NCBI GenBank assembly: GCA_947846985.1
Contig: CANTUZ010000001.1
Coordinates: forward strand, 187,101,455 to 187,165,454
Origin: Fratercula arctica
Lineage: Eukaryota > Chordata > Aves > Charadriiformes > Alcidae
Direction: 5' to 3'
Length of the DNA: 64,000 nt
Shown here: positions 12,014 to 24,274 of the stretch, piece after piece
Position numbering within the stretch: position 1 is the stretch's first letter
Layout: the number at the start of each line of letters is the position of its first letter
Notes under the pieces: model-generated
Told to the model about the DNA's origin: nothing
Seen by the model: only the letters and a program-made list of their open reading frames with translations
Database searches by the model: none
Made by a program: the position numbers and the translations under genes

Positions 12014-14649
12014 AGAGGAAGTTTCACAGAAATTTTTCATGTAAAAGTAAACAAATCTACATGTGAAATGCAAGCAAATGTTGCAAACAATGGCAGCAAG
12101 AGCATTACACTGAACAAAAAGATATAAATGAAGAGATGAGCAGTCTACGTATAGTTGAGAATAGGGAAGATTAATGCAGGACATGGTAACAGTCTATAAA
12201 TACCCTCAAAGAAAGATTATAAAGAAAGGATGTGGGTATTCACAACGTAAAGAAATAGGTAAGATAAAGAAAAAAATGACCTGAAAATAAGGCTGAAGAT
12301 GTTTAGCTGAATATTAGGAGAAGGCTGTGATCTGCAAAAGAAAAAGGGACATAAAAAAATGAGTTAAAGTTGGCTTGTGTTTGAAGTTCTGTAAGTAGAA
12401 ATATTATCAAATGAACTAGAAAAACAAAAGAATTTAATGTATGAAATGGCCATGTGAAATAAAAGCAAGGAGTGAGGCAATAGTGATAAGACAATGAGAG
12501 TTGGTGGTTTCTAGCACTGAAGTTAAAAATCCATGTCAAGCTGTGGAGTCTGTTCAGTAAGGCTAAGTATTGGACAGATATGATTTTTTCAGCAGAAAAT
12601 CATTATGTTTGGAACTAAGAGTGCATTCATTGCCATGACATAGCCACGGTAAATTCCTTCCAGTTTCAAAAGGAGAACCTGCCTAGAAGGACCTTAATCC
12701 TGTAATTAGGTGGCTGAAGCACAGAAGTGGGAACTCTGTTTTATGAAATCTGTTCCCTCAGTTATCATGGGGAAAACAAAACAAAACAAAATAAAACAAA
12801 TAACCAAAACCCCCCCAACAAATCCCAAACCAAAACACACAAATTGGTTTGCTAATATGTAAGATACACTCGGTAGCACTTGTATTTGAAAAAGAAAAAG
12901 CGGATTTTGTCAGCAGCCTGACCATGTCAGAGAATATTAGGAGAGTCAGATGAGGCTTAAAAAGGCAGATATTGGTAGATCTAAGCATTCAAGTGGGGAA
13001 GACGTAAATGTACATACTCGAGGCTGATGAGGCAATAGTAAACTGTAGTTTATAAACCATAAATTTCATCCAACTTCAAATGTATAAATCTAGGTGCACT
13101 CCTAGAACACATATTCTGATTTATTTTCATTTGAATGGAATGCAGCTCACATGCCCCAAAGCCATCTCATGATGCCAACAAAAGTGTACTGCTTGGGGAT
13201 AACTGTGAGGTTGTCTTCAAAAATGCACTCCCATTTTGGACGAAAAGACTTGGGTAACCACCGCCTTACACACCTATCTTAGATAACTTAGATATCTAAC
13301 TTTCAAATATGTTAGCATTGAAATATGTCGTGCTGAATAAGGCAGGCCAGCACTCAGAGATGAGGCAGAAGCATTGCAGCTGTGCAGGGTGGCTCTGGGG
13401 GAAATGCTGGTAAACACTGGAGAAATGCTGGTACCTAGGGAACTTCAAAACCCTAAAGGAGACACCTGGTGAGTTTAGATATCTGCAAATTACTGAGCAA
13501 GCTTTGGTTTTGTTTTGCTTTGCTTTGGTTTTTTTTTTAAACTTTAAATTTGAATGTGTATTCAAATTTCAAATTCAGGGCCATTGTAGGCATTGAATAT
13601 AATTTCTGCATCTGAAGTTTAGCTTCACGGTTAATTTTATTCACATACCCGAGACTGGTTTATATAAGCATGTGATATCTTTTATTTGGATAGGTTCTTT
13701 ATTATTTTAAAATCTAAGATCCACTGATACTTAGGTACTCTCATAAAGCCTTTATGGTTTCCTAAAATTGCCTTGAAAGCATTATTTTAAATAATGTTTC
13801 TTTCCAGAACTGGTTTGACCCAAGAACATTTCTGGCCCGTCTCTGAAAAAGCACACTACGTGACACTCATTCATGCAGATGCTCATAAGCAACAGTCATT
13901 GCCATGTATATTCCTATTTGTTGATAAGCCTTTGGCAAGTATGTCTCCTGTCAACTAATTAGTAAGAACACTATAGCAATGTCACTTTCTCAAGCTTGTT
14001 GTTGACAGTAGAAACAATAAAAAAGATCTGATTATGGCAGTTGGTAGCCCATGATTCGGAAAGACTACAGTTTAATTGATTCAGCTACATACTCAGTGAA
14101 TTCAACGCTGAAGTATGGAGGATTCCTGCCTTTGCTTGAATATTTATCAGTTTATATAATTTTAAGCTCTTGAAGGTATAGAAGAACTTAACTACCAACA
14201 AATTAAGAATCAATTCCTGAATTAGGCATGTCCTGCATGAGTGGTTATGGTCTCAAATGTTGCAAAGATGTATCTAAGAGCAAACACTCTCCCCTGCCAT
14301 ATCCCTGCAGTGCGAGGTACCTACCCTAGCAACTGCTAGTCCCCTCTTCAGCTCCCAATCACTCCATTACATTCTCCCCAGTCTTCGAAATCTTTTGCAT
14401 CTCCGCTCCGTACTGAAATTTGTTTGGATAGAATAAACCGAAGAGATTTTATTGAGAATAGGCAAGAAGTCATTTTATGGCAACCAGAGGCTTCTGAAAT
14501 TATAGATTAAAAAAGAAGCTCTGTATTTTAACATAAACGGCATCTGAGGCCTTTTTCTCTGAGAAGTCTGGGGAAATCAAAAATACCATCCTTCTTCCAG
14601 GGAAAATTTTGTGTTATGTTTGAACATTTATTTCAGCATAACAGTCCCA
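12014..14649. other. No gene seen
   Basis: Unique AT-rich sequence. A CAAAA/CCAAA-type A-rich stretch lies at about 12773-12840. A 12-bp word GAAATGCTGGTA occurs twice about 23 bp apart near 13400-13432. Minus-strand frames of 76-89 codons are not recognisable. Confidence 0.55.
12773..12840. repeat. A-rich low-complexity stretch
   Basis: Repeated CAAAA, then CCAAA and a C7 run, form a 70-bp purine/C low-complexity tract with no recognisable transposon beside it. Confidence 0.75.
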
Positions 14650-14795
14650 CAGAACAGGCAGTGGTCTTGTGGTTAGAGCAAAGAAAGACGCCATCTGGGT
14701 TTCATTTGCAACCGTGCTGCTGACTTGCTTTGACACCTTGAACAAGGCATTTAACATCACTATGGCTCAGCTGTAAATGATAATTAATTACAGTT
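14650..14795 (+). mobile_element. MIR-like tRNA-derived SINE remnant
   Basis: The order of landmarks matches the MIR/CORE-SINE plan. A tRNA-like head GTGGTTAGAGCA at about 14670-14681 corresponds to the A box. GGGTTTCATTTGCAACC at about 14698-14713 lies where the GGTTCGAATCC B box should be. The core TGCTGACTTGCTTTGACACC then CAAGGCATTTAAC follows, then GGCTCAGCTGTAAATGATAAT. No poly-A tail is evident. Divergence is high, as expected for an insertion that predates birds. A different CORE-SINE family is possible. Confidence 0.6.
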
Positions 14796-15012
14796 GTGTC
14801 CAAAAGCTCCAGTCAGGATGAGGCCCAAACACGCCTGCTACCATACAAACCAGGTCTGACAGTGTCCCTGCCCTGAAGAATCTAATTTAAAACAAGATGC
14901 AGCAAGCAAATCTGACACAAAAAGAAAGAAGGGAATAGACAAGAGGAGGGTAATGAAAATAAGATAATGAGGTTACTTAGGGAGCTGTTATAGAACTTGA
15001 ATGTTCCAAAGC

Positions 15013-15037
15013 ATTAATTAATTGATTAATTAATTAA
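15013..15037. promoter_or_regulatory. TTAATTAA-rich near-palindrome
   Basis: Overlapping TTAATTAA words on both sides of a central TTGA make an almost symmetric 25-bp AT stretch with several TAAT/ATTA homeodomain-type cores. It may simply be low-complexity AT DNA. A binding role is inference. Confidence 0.3.
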
Positions 15038-16518
15038 AATTAGCTCTCCCTAACTGCACCACAACCTCTCCGCCACGGATTTTGTGTAGATGCCATTGCA
15101 GAAGGAAATCCTGGAGAAGTACCTGAAGGAGAGTAGAGGTCAAGGCCTTTGGGTTAGGTCTGACAGGTTAATCTATACATCAAAGTAATACAGAAAGAAG
15201 TGTGGAGCTGATAAATAGAAATTCAAGCCTGATGTCCCTAGGGAGAAGGAGTATATGGGTAATCATGTAGAAAGAGATAACAGGTTTCATTACTTCTTTT
15301 AATTTGTAAATAAAAAGCGTGTTACTGAAGTGCATGTGCTTTTTTATCTTATTGCAAATGTCATGACTAAACAGTAATAATACAGATGTCAGACTGAACT
15401 TTTTTATTTCACTTGTTGAATTGTGTGATTTTCCCTTCCTCAAGTAGCTGATAGCAAGTGAAGATGTTGAAAAAAAATAAGCAGCAGGTCACCAACGACT
15501 TGTGCCTTTTTTTTCACGTGTCATTGCCATCTTTTTCCTTGCAAATGAAATGAAAATCAAGAGCTTTGCCATCAGCAAGGATTTCTCTTTCTCTTCCCTG
15601 TCTGTGTTCCACCTGTTATTTGAACAGTCTCTTCTCTTGTGGGTCAGCTCACCCACCACATAAGTAGGTATGTTTTCCTCCTGTTTCATTGCCTGTTTCA
15701 AATGCCATTTTCTTCCTCTGAATTGCTCTGACTTTACTAAATTGCCTTCCTTCCCTTATTTTTAATATTCTCGTCTCCCTTTATACTACTTCTGCCTCTG
15801 TCTTAGTTGGATTTGAGATCAGAAGATTATCTACTTTGCCCAGGCATATGAAACAGGCTGTATAATTTCATTACGATTATGCCTGCAGAAGGGACCGGTA
15901 TAGTAGGCAGATGGGAAGAGCAGAGAAGGAATCCAGGCATACAGCAGTGCTGGTTTGTTACAGGTAACTGGAGCAACAAGGAGTCCTGCACACTGGTGGA
16001 GAAGGGAAACCAATGAGAAAAAGAAAGGGCTTTCTCTCATGGTCAGCTGCAAAACAGATACAGCAAAGTTTTCACTTTCACAGGCATAGCCAGACAGCAA
16101 GATCTTTACGGAACACACAGCAAGGCAGATTCAGGTGACAGTCTGTAGAAATGTAGATGGTAGAGCTGACTCAAAAAAAAAGTATTCTCTTGTTCCTAAG
16201 AATTTGCTTTTATTTTCATTTATTTTAGATTTTGAGGCAGGAAAAAATGAGAACTTCCAAAAATATTTGCAAGCTTAGAGATAGGGAGCTCTTTTGGGAA
16301 AGCCAAAGCTGAGTGTTAATCTCCTTGATGCAGGCTAGAGGCTAGACTCAACTTCTTCTCCTTGGGAACTTCATCCTGTATGCAGTCATTCAGTGACATT
16401 TTCCAAATTGAATACGTTCAGTGAAACAAAATTGGTTTCCAATTAAGGAGATTTTTTTAAAGTGGGAAAAGATCATGTTTCAATCTGTTTTAATAGCTTG
16501 TATCCCTGCACACCTAGA

Positions 16519-16545
16519 GTTGAAGTCAATGGCAAAATTCCGCGG
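16519..16545. repeat. Possible CR1/L3-like scrap
   Basis: TTGAAGTCAATGGCAAAATT matches the word pattern found, inverted, in old amniote CR1/L3-type 3' ends, which read as CATTGACTTCAATGG on the other strand. It is too short to be sure. Confidence 0.3.
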
Positions 16546-17409
16546 ACTCCAGTATGACAAGACTTCAACATAAGAATCTATCTCATTTTGCTACCGGGTG
16601 GAAAAACACAGTTTTGAAAGATCTCAGAGGATCCACTGGGTGAAATCCACTGACTGAGAATCAGGCCACAAACAGGCAGGAATATAATTTTCCTTAACGG
16701 GCTAACAGCAATATCAGATTTGTTTACTCCCTACACAAACCTTTCAAACAGCAACTTTAGATCTGCTCTTTTCAGCTTCCTGTTCTGGTTGTTGTTATTT
16801 CTTTTAGGATGTTTACAATTACACGGGTGCGAGGGGAGTGAAAAATGAATAGACCTTGTGATTTTGGGAAATCATTTAGTTATGCAAGAATCATCCATGC
16901 TGTTTATCCTGAAAAATGCAAGACTATGAAAAAATATTTTGTGGGACTTGAGTGTATGGCAGCTAATGGGAAGTATCTGGAAAAAAAAAAAAATCAATCA
17001 AAATCTTACTAAACATAAGAAGCAGCTCCAGTTGCAAAAAAACATTTCTTGATTATGCTTTACACACAGTTTTGCCATATTGCTTAGTTTAATTAGAGCA
17101 GAACCCTAGCTTCTGCTCATTGGTTTGACGGGTACCATAAAATGAAGTTTATTTAATTTTCTAAAATAAGGAAAGCAGGGTAAAGTTAATTAAAAGTTAA
17201 TTACAGTATAATGAATCATTCACACTCACTGTGCCAGTGTTGCCCAGATGATTACTGATGTCATCCTTCCTGAGCACTCCTACCCTTTCCATTGTGGGGT
17301 TTTCCCTCCAACAGTGTGGGGTGTCTCCCACATGCCTTTTTTAGTTCCACCAATATTTTTAATGCCTAGTTCAGAATGAAGACTGGAAGAAAAAAAATAA
17401 AGCCCTTCC

Positions 17410-17660
17410 TCATTTCTTTCTTTCTTTCTCTTTCTTTCTTTCTCTCTTTCTCTCTTTCTCTCTTTCTCTCTTTCTCCCTTTCTCCCTTTCTTTCTCCTTT
17501 TCTTTCTCCTTTTCTTTCTCCTTTTCTTTCTCCCTTCCTCCCTTCCTTTCCCTTCCTTTCCCTCCCTCCCTCCCTCCCTCCCTCCCTCCCTCCCTTCCTT
17601 CCTTCCTTCCTTCCTTCCTTCCTTCCTTCCTTCCTTCCTTCCTTCCTTCCTTCTTCTTTC
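17410..17660. repeat. Pyrimidine microsatellite (CTTT / CCCT / CCTT)n
   Basis: About 250 bp of almost pure pyrimidine on the plus strand changes in blocks from CTTT through CTCT and CCCT to a clean (CCTT)n run near 17592-17652. Frames on both strands across it translate only the repeat and are not genes. Such asymmetric tracts expand by slippage and can form triplex DNA. Confidence 0.95.
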
Positions 17661-20600
17661 TTTTATGCTTTCCTCAGGCATAATTTTCATTTAGACTTCT
17701 GATTGCCTTTTAAATTTGACAGAATATACCTATAAAAATTGTTAGTAATTGTTTCATTTCCCAGCCTGGCATGTGTAGTTAACCTTGAAAGACTGATTGG
17801 ACATTGCCTGCACTGAACCCAACCTTTACTGGCACCACAAAGGTCGCAGAACAACTCTCTCTGAACCTCTGCCTTTAAATACAAGGCTCTGTACATATTG
17901 GAATTACAATGCTTTTACTGCTCATTAATTCATCATTAAAAAGATGTTAACTAATCACTCTCTATAAGACTCCAGTTTAAAAATCTCTCTGGCATGAAGT
18001 GCCCCATACCTGTCACGTAGAAACCTGAAACATTTTTGGAGTAGCAGAGTATTTGTAAAAAAAATGTTCAGCATGTTTTTTAATGAAAACAATTTATGGA
18101 GAAGGAAAGTGACTTTCTTTACATTTCAGTTTGGCAACACCATCAGTAATATTAGTATTCTGTACCTATATTATGGGAACATCCCAAAACTCCACCTACA
18201 ACAACTATCTATATTTTTCTAACTGTTGCACAAAGAGAATTCTTTATTCAAAAGCTCTTTGGTCTACAGTGATTGCATGATAAAGTACTTTTGAGTATTA
18301 TTAAAATAGCACAGCTCCCATCCTGAAACACAGCACTACACACTTTTTAGTGTCACAATAAGTGTTGGACTGAAAAATCCGATCTGAAAAAAAAAAAAGA
18401 ATGAAAGAGAATTAAAGCATTATGAGAGTGTGCCATCTGTTGTTGCTAATGTTCATGTTATTTTGGAAAACTGAGCTCATTACCATGTACTTTAATACAC
18501 AAAAATGTATGATATATTGCTTATATTGGAGAAGTTCTGATGTTGCATGGTTTAGTTGTGCTAAGCACTATGAGACTGAGTCTCATAACAACAGACCTTA
18601 ATATGAACAATTTAACAATTAACAAAAGATTGAACAAACGTGTGCAAGAAATAGAGACATAGGTGAGGGACATTCAAGGCAGCAGTGGCAGAACTTCCTG
18701 GTAAATTCTACAGGCAAAAAAAGTGTCTTGAGCGGGAGCCTCACATCCACACATATGTAATTACCAAAACAAGATAAAAATGTCATTAAAAGCAAACATT
18801 TAAAATCAGTGAGATACCAGAACTAGAGCTACCAGGAAAGCCTTGTTCTGGCTCTTTATGTGGACAAATTTAGATATGGTCTAATTGTGAGTACATTTAT
18901 TTCTTCTGCCTGCCTTGTCACTTGGGTATGAAGATAAGATCTTGCAACCCATGGTGTAGATTTTGGCCACCAGACTGAGAGAAGTAGCAGACTCGAGCTA
19001 TTATCCATCAGGCAGATGCTCTCTAGAGGAGGAAACAATGTACATTTGTTCTGTGGTTTGCAGCTGTTTAGAAGATACCAATGAGGTGCTGAAATTTTCT
19101 GCCCCACAAGGGGAATGTTGATCTAAGTCTGAAACAGTACTTAAAGACAACTTAGTCAAACACATATAATTGGCAGATGTTTTTTGAAAAACAGTATGAA
19201 GTGGTTTACATTTCAGTCTATCATAAGAGAAATTTAGAAGTTGCTCCAAATTCCAAGACCTCGTGTGACATCTCAGTTATCTGGTTTGTCAAATCAGACC
19301 ACCAGTCATTTGCCTGCTTACAAGTGCAGAGGTATGAAACCCTGATTTACAGTAACATTATTGTTATAAAAATATAGTAGTAGTGCTTGGTGGGCTAGAC
19401 AAGAAGGAATTCTTTCTTTTCCTGCTACAGATCAATGCACAAAAAAACACCAGACACTTTGGCAAGCATCACATTTTCAAAAATTAATGGAATGCGCCAG
19501 ATCCCCTTGCACTCACTGGTGACTAGCAGCAAAATGGAAATAATTATTCACATGTAGTAGTCTGTGTCAGAGAAGTACTGTGATAGTTTTTAAATAAAAA
19601 TTTTAAAATGGCTCTGATTGTAGCAGCACAGAGTTTAGGCTTGAGATGAGTATTGCCACCACCATTTTTGCAACCTGAAAGGGGGCTTGACCTAACAGAG
19701 ACCAAGATTTCCAGAAACAAGACCATTGGCTATAGTGTGGTATTCTCAGTAACGGTAACACCTTTCGGGAGGGTATTAGAAATGGGGTGTGGGACTCACC
19801 CATCCAAATGTTGCTGTGGCCAGAACAAGTCAACCAAATCCTCTCAATGGAGTCAGTGGAAAGTAAGACTCTCTCACAGTACTGTTTTGCTGTCCTAGAT
19901 TAGGCATGTATAATAAGGCAATGGATTACAGCATAAAAGTACCTGTTGCTTTCCTCTGATGATGAATGGATGCTTGGGTGGCTACTCAGCTGTAGAGGGA
20001 TTCTGGATAGGTGTTACAGTGCATCTGGAACATCTGCCTGGAGCTAGCAGGTGTGGAACAAGCCTGATTGATAGCAGTCCTATGGCTTTCTGGAGGGACA
20101 GCAGGAGGCTGGGAAAATTGGGATAATTCTTAAATTGCCATCTACACAGGCTATAGATGACCATGCTTTGGGAGTCTAATCACTCAGCTGAAGTTAGAAG
20201 AGTCTTATCCATACTGTCTGCCATCCATGGAAAGACTGGAGGCTATGTCTTCATCACAGTCATTGGGTCATTTACAGGAATAACTTGTTTATCTGTAGGC
20301 CTAAGTTTTGTTTACTTACCTTTTCTATAATACATCAGTGAGTCCAGTGAGAACAGGTTGAGGTCTATGGTAACTGAAAAGCATTTTGGGCTGTTAGACT
20401 GGTGGAAAGCCCGGACTGCCATCCTTCGTTATGTGCTGTCTCTTGAGTATGGCGAAACCCATTTGAGCTGATGTTATAAAGCAAATGTTTCGTTCAAGTG
20501 ACTTATGGCCTCAGACAATGAGCACTTGTTCCACAAAAATGAGCAGGGCAGCATGTTTCAGGAAAACAAAAATTATGCAACATCAGGCACAAATGTATTC

Positions 20601-23600
20601 AACATTGCCAACTAAATGAATCTCTGCGGGGAAATGTAAATACAGAAGCCATTAAAGACTAGTCAATGTACGTTTTAGGTCTCTAAACAATAACACTGAG
20701 CAGATCAGCAACAGAACCCTTCATAATTTGCAGTCTCTGCAGAAACAAAGAACTTCTGTTGTATTTATTATCAGATAGCAGCATTCCTGTCTTGAAATCC
20801 AAATACAACAGAAACTCCACTGCCCTGTGCAGTTATTTTGGTCATGAATAGGGGCTCTGTTTAAAATCAGCGGGGTGCATACACCTAGGAGGACACTATG
20901 CTCCTGCAAGTTAACTAAGAAACTGTTGACTCAGACTCTGCTGATGAACATCTCATGGCTTCAGGCTTCAAGTCTCTCCATTTGCTTTTTTATTTTTTCT
21001 TCAGCATAGTTCATTTAATTTGTAATATATCCAGAGGGTTACTGTGTCCTCAAGTATGACAGCACACATGTAATAAATAATACAGTATTGTTGCTAACTT
21101 TTGCAAAAAAATATTTTGCTTGGGAACACAAACGCATGAGTCCATTTCTTTAGGTTAGGTAATTTAGATAGGTATTGGTAGTGGTTACAGGTATTCAATG
21201 CAGAACAATCCTCCATGGCAATAAAATTATAACCGTTTGAAGGAGCTTCTGAATTCTGTTTGAAAATAAATGCATGAACAAACTAAATTGAAAATTAATT
21301 CATAAAATACATTAACAAGTCAGACTTCTAACTCTCCATGCAAATGCATACATACATATATATATTTGTACATATATAAAAAATAGCTGGTAAAATCATT
21401 CAATGTAGTAAAGCATCACGGAGATCAGATTGCCATGCCATTAAAACAAAATTATTTTGTGATTTTTTTTTTTTTTTTTTACTGTAGAAGAAAACTGTGG
21501 AACAATCCATACCTAGTCACTAAAGGTGAGTCTGAAGCACAAGGAGGTGAACAGAAAGATTCCCATCGAATCCAGCTAACTTTGTCTCTGAGGCACTGAA
21601 ACTGCAGTGAGATTCATGCACAGAGGGACCATCAACTTCCTAGGGTTTACAGACCCTCCAACTCTCCCGACAGAGAGAGACCAGAGACTGGGAAAGTACG
21701 GGGCAGAGCTCCTCGGTGCTGGCTGGATGTGAGCCAGATCTGGGCTGGATGCAGGATGACAACAGTCACAATAAATCCTGACAGCCATCATCTGACACGA
21801 AGCTGGAAACTGGCACAACATTGTTGCACATCCTCCTATGAACCTTCCATCCAAATCCCTCTTACCTCAGGCGTCCCTACATGTGGCTCCGTTTCATGAT
21901 GAAGACACGCTTCCAATGAAGCGGTACTGCACAGAGTCACACTTGGAAGCTTGATCAGCTCTTTTGTTTTTTCGCTTTTTGGTCTGGTCTAACTAATCAG
22001 CTAGTCCAAATGAATACTGCTCTGCCAATTTGTCCTGGCTAAGGATCCGATTCATTATGTCTATAATTCATACTCTTGTGGCTCACCAAAAGCCTAATGT
22101 CGTCAGGATGACTTACATTTGTGGGCAAGAGCTTGTAAAGTTAGGATGTTAATTTACTGCTGATGTTGTTCTTTGATCAAATTATCTGAATTTGTAAAAT
22201 AATTCCTTCATATGGCTGTTAAAGTATATTTTTTCTCGCTTCCTATTAAAGATCCAGGCTAATAAAAGACTTACTGTAGTGTCAAACTATAAATATATGA
22301 CCATTCCTTTAAACTATTAAAACAATTGATAAATTTACGAAATTCAGACAGGATGTTTCCCTCATGCATCTTCTCCAATATATCTTGGCTAAAACTTTTG
22401 CAGTTTCTAAGAAGGGAAAAAAAGGAAAAAAAAAAAGAAAAAAAAAAATAAGCAATTTGTTCATGCTTGAGAAAATGCCCGGATGTGTTGGGTTGTGTTT
22501 TTTTCCCCAAAAGCTCTGGCTTTTGAAAAGTCAAGGCCCTCAAGTCTTGCCATCAATGACATAAATTAAAACCATAACTACCGAGCAACTAAAATTTGGG
22601 CCGAGATTATAAAGACACTAAATCGGAAAAGTATCAAAAGGCTGATAATTGAGAATGTGGCCCATTCCCAGATTTCACATTAGGGTATATAATGCAGCCC
22701 TTGGGTAGAATTGTGTTGGGTAGAATGCTTCTATTTGGGTAAAATGCTTCTCACACTTTCATCATCTTTTATTGACAAAGTGAGATCCATTTCATTCTTT
22801 GACAGAACAACCATAGGTGCCCATCCTTGCAGAGGGATACTGTGGATTCATGTACACAGAGGCCTATTGGTCCTCCTGATGGCCTCTGGCTACTTACACA
22901 GGGAGTGTCTACATTGTTCTAGAAGGAATTTACCAACATGATCCCACGTGCCAAAAATACAAATGCATTTACAATGTACAAACGTACAATACATGCACAC
23001 TAATATCCCGACATATAAATATTATTTATTTAACACAAGTAATAACTTTGGGTTTCTAAATGAATGCATCGTGGATCACTAACTTTGAGCAACATGAAAT
23101 CTGTCACATGTCATACGTATGAAGGCCAGAAGAAAACGCATTAACTTCTTTGAAGTAAAATTTCTCTCCATAAGGTAACATTCACCCACACATTTTATGG
23201 GCTGTTTGCCACATGAAGTTTTAAAAGGTGAGTAAAGATTGACAGATGCTGTTTGCATCTACTCATAGAGAACTGTGTAAATGCATATTTCAAATTTTAT
23301 CCTCTCGATTGATACTACTTCTTTCTGCAGATTATTTACTTTCTGTATTGCCACGTGGTGCTTTGACACCCTCAATAGTAGCACTCAGTAAAGGCAGAGT
23401 CGGACTCTGAGGTCAATCCTATTTGTGAAGCATGGCAGATGGTGTCCCACCTAAGTGGTAGGGTTGCAAACATTCCCTAATATGCCATCATTCTCCCGAA
23501 AGCTACCTAGATTTCGAAGCCAGAATCTGGGACAATACTCATTGATCTATATCAGTTTTTATAGTATGCTTATTACTGCAATATCTGGGGACACAGAGAT

Positions 23601-24204
23601 ATATTCTGGAGTAGAATGATGAAGGAGAAAGAAGAAAATAGTCTTCTCCCATTATTTTCTCCCTTGCATAATGGAGAAAGTGAATCCACCTTAAAGTAAA
23701 AAAGATCAAAGCTTTTCTTTTTACTTCTTCTGTTCTTCCTTTATGATTTTATCTTTCCCTGCCTCTTCCCTCTCTTCCTTTCACATATTGCACACACAAT
23801 TGCATACACAGCTCACAAGTTGCTATCACTCAGTCTATATTTGCTTGCTCACAGCCATTTTCTTTTCCTCATATATTCATTCTTTTCACCAAACGGCAGC
23901 TAGCTCTTCTAAGCCATCCTCTCCCAAGAGCTGCCAGTCCAGGCCATCAGAATCCCAGATTCTTTCTAGATCCTTCCTCTACAGCCTGTCCCATTTCTGT
24001 ATGCATATCCTTGCCTGATCCCCCATTATTTGACACCTTCTCCTTACAGTGCAAATGCAGGCCATTTTTCCGTGAAGAAGCTCTCTGCACGCATGCTGAA
24101 AATCTTTCTTTTAGCCAGGTTCTCCCTCGCCTATCACCTTCATTCCAATCCAGTTTCCTCAGAATTGCTCCCACTGGCTTCACCTGAATCCTTGTATATA
24201 AACC
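17661..24204. other. Long gene-free stretch
   Basis: About 6.5 kb of mostly unique AT-rich DNA. A T run of 18 lies at 21463-21480 and a TA/CATA stretch at about 21345-21380. A small repeat of GGGTAGAAT-like words lies near 22702-22750. Open frames of 60-92 codons on both strands overlap each other and resemble nothing I know. The pyrimidine-rich stretch at 23.7-24.1 kb is low complexity, not coding. Confidence 0.5.
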
Positions 24205-24205
24205 C

Positions 24206-24274
24206 CCTATGCTATGCTATGCTATGCTATCCTATCCTATCCTATCCTATCCTATCCTATCCTGTCCTATCCTG
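24206..24274. repeat. Pentanucleotide repeat (CTATG)n(CTATC)n
   Basis: About five units of CTATG switch to about eight units of CTATC, with one CTGTC variant near the end. The clean switch between two sub-repeats suggests a point change that was then spread by slippage. The locus is likely length-variable between individuals. Confidence 0.95.

Larger units (their letters stand above)
14800..17405. other. No gene seen
   Basis: AT-rich unique DNA. A TTAATTAA-rich near-palindrome lies at 15013-15037. A possible scrap of the old TGAAGTCAATGG repeat lies at 16519-16545. An A run lies near 16980-16993. Frames of 70-95 codons on the minus strand (15180-16118) are not recognisable. Confidence 0.5.

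Noticed and set aside
17280..17702. Frames of 136 and 108 codons
   Set aside because: They cross the pyrimidine microsatellite and consist mostly of repeat-encoded residues.
19840..19880. Another old CR1/L3-like scrap
   Set aside because: Only one short word (AATGGAGTCAGTGGAAAG) resembles the repeat; too little to call.
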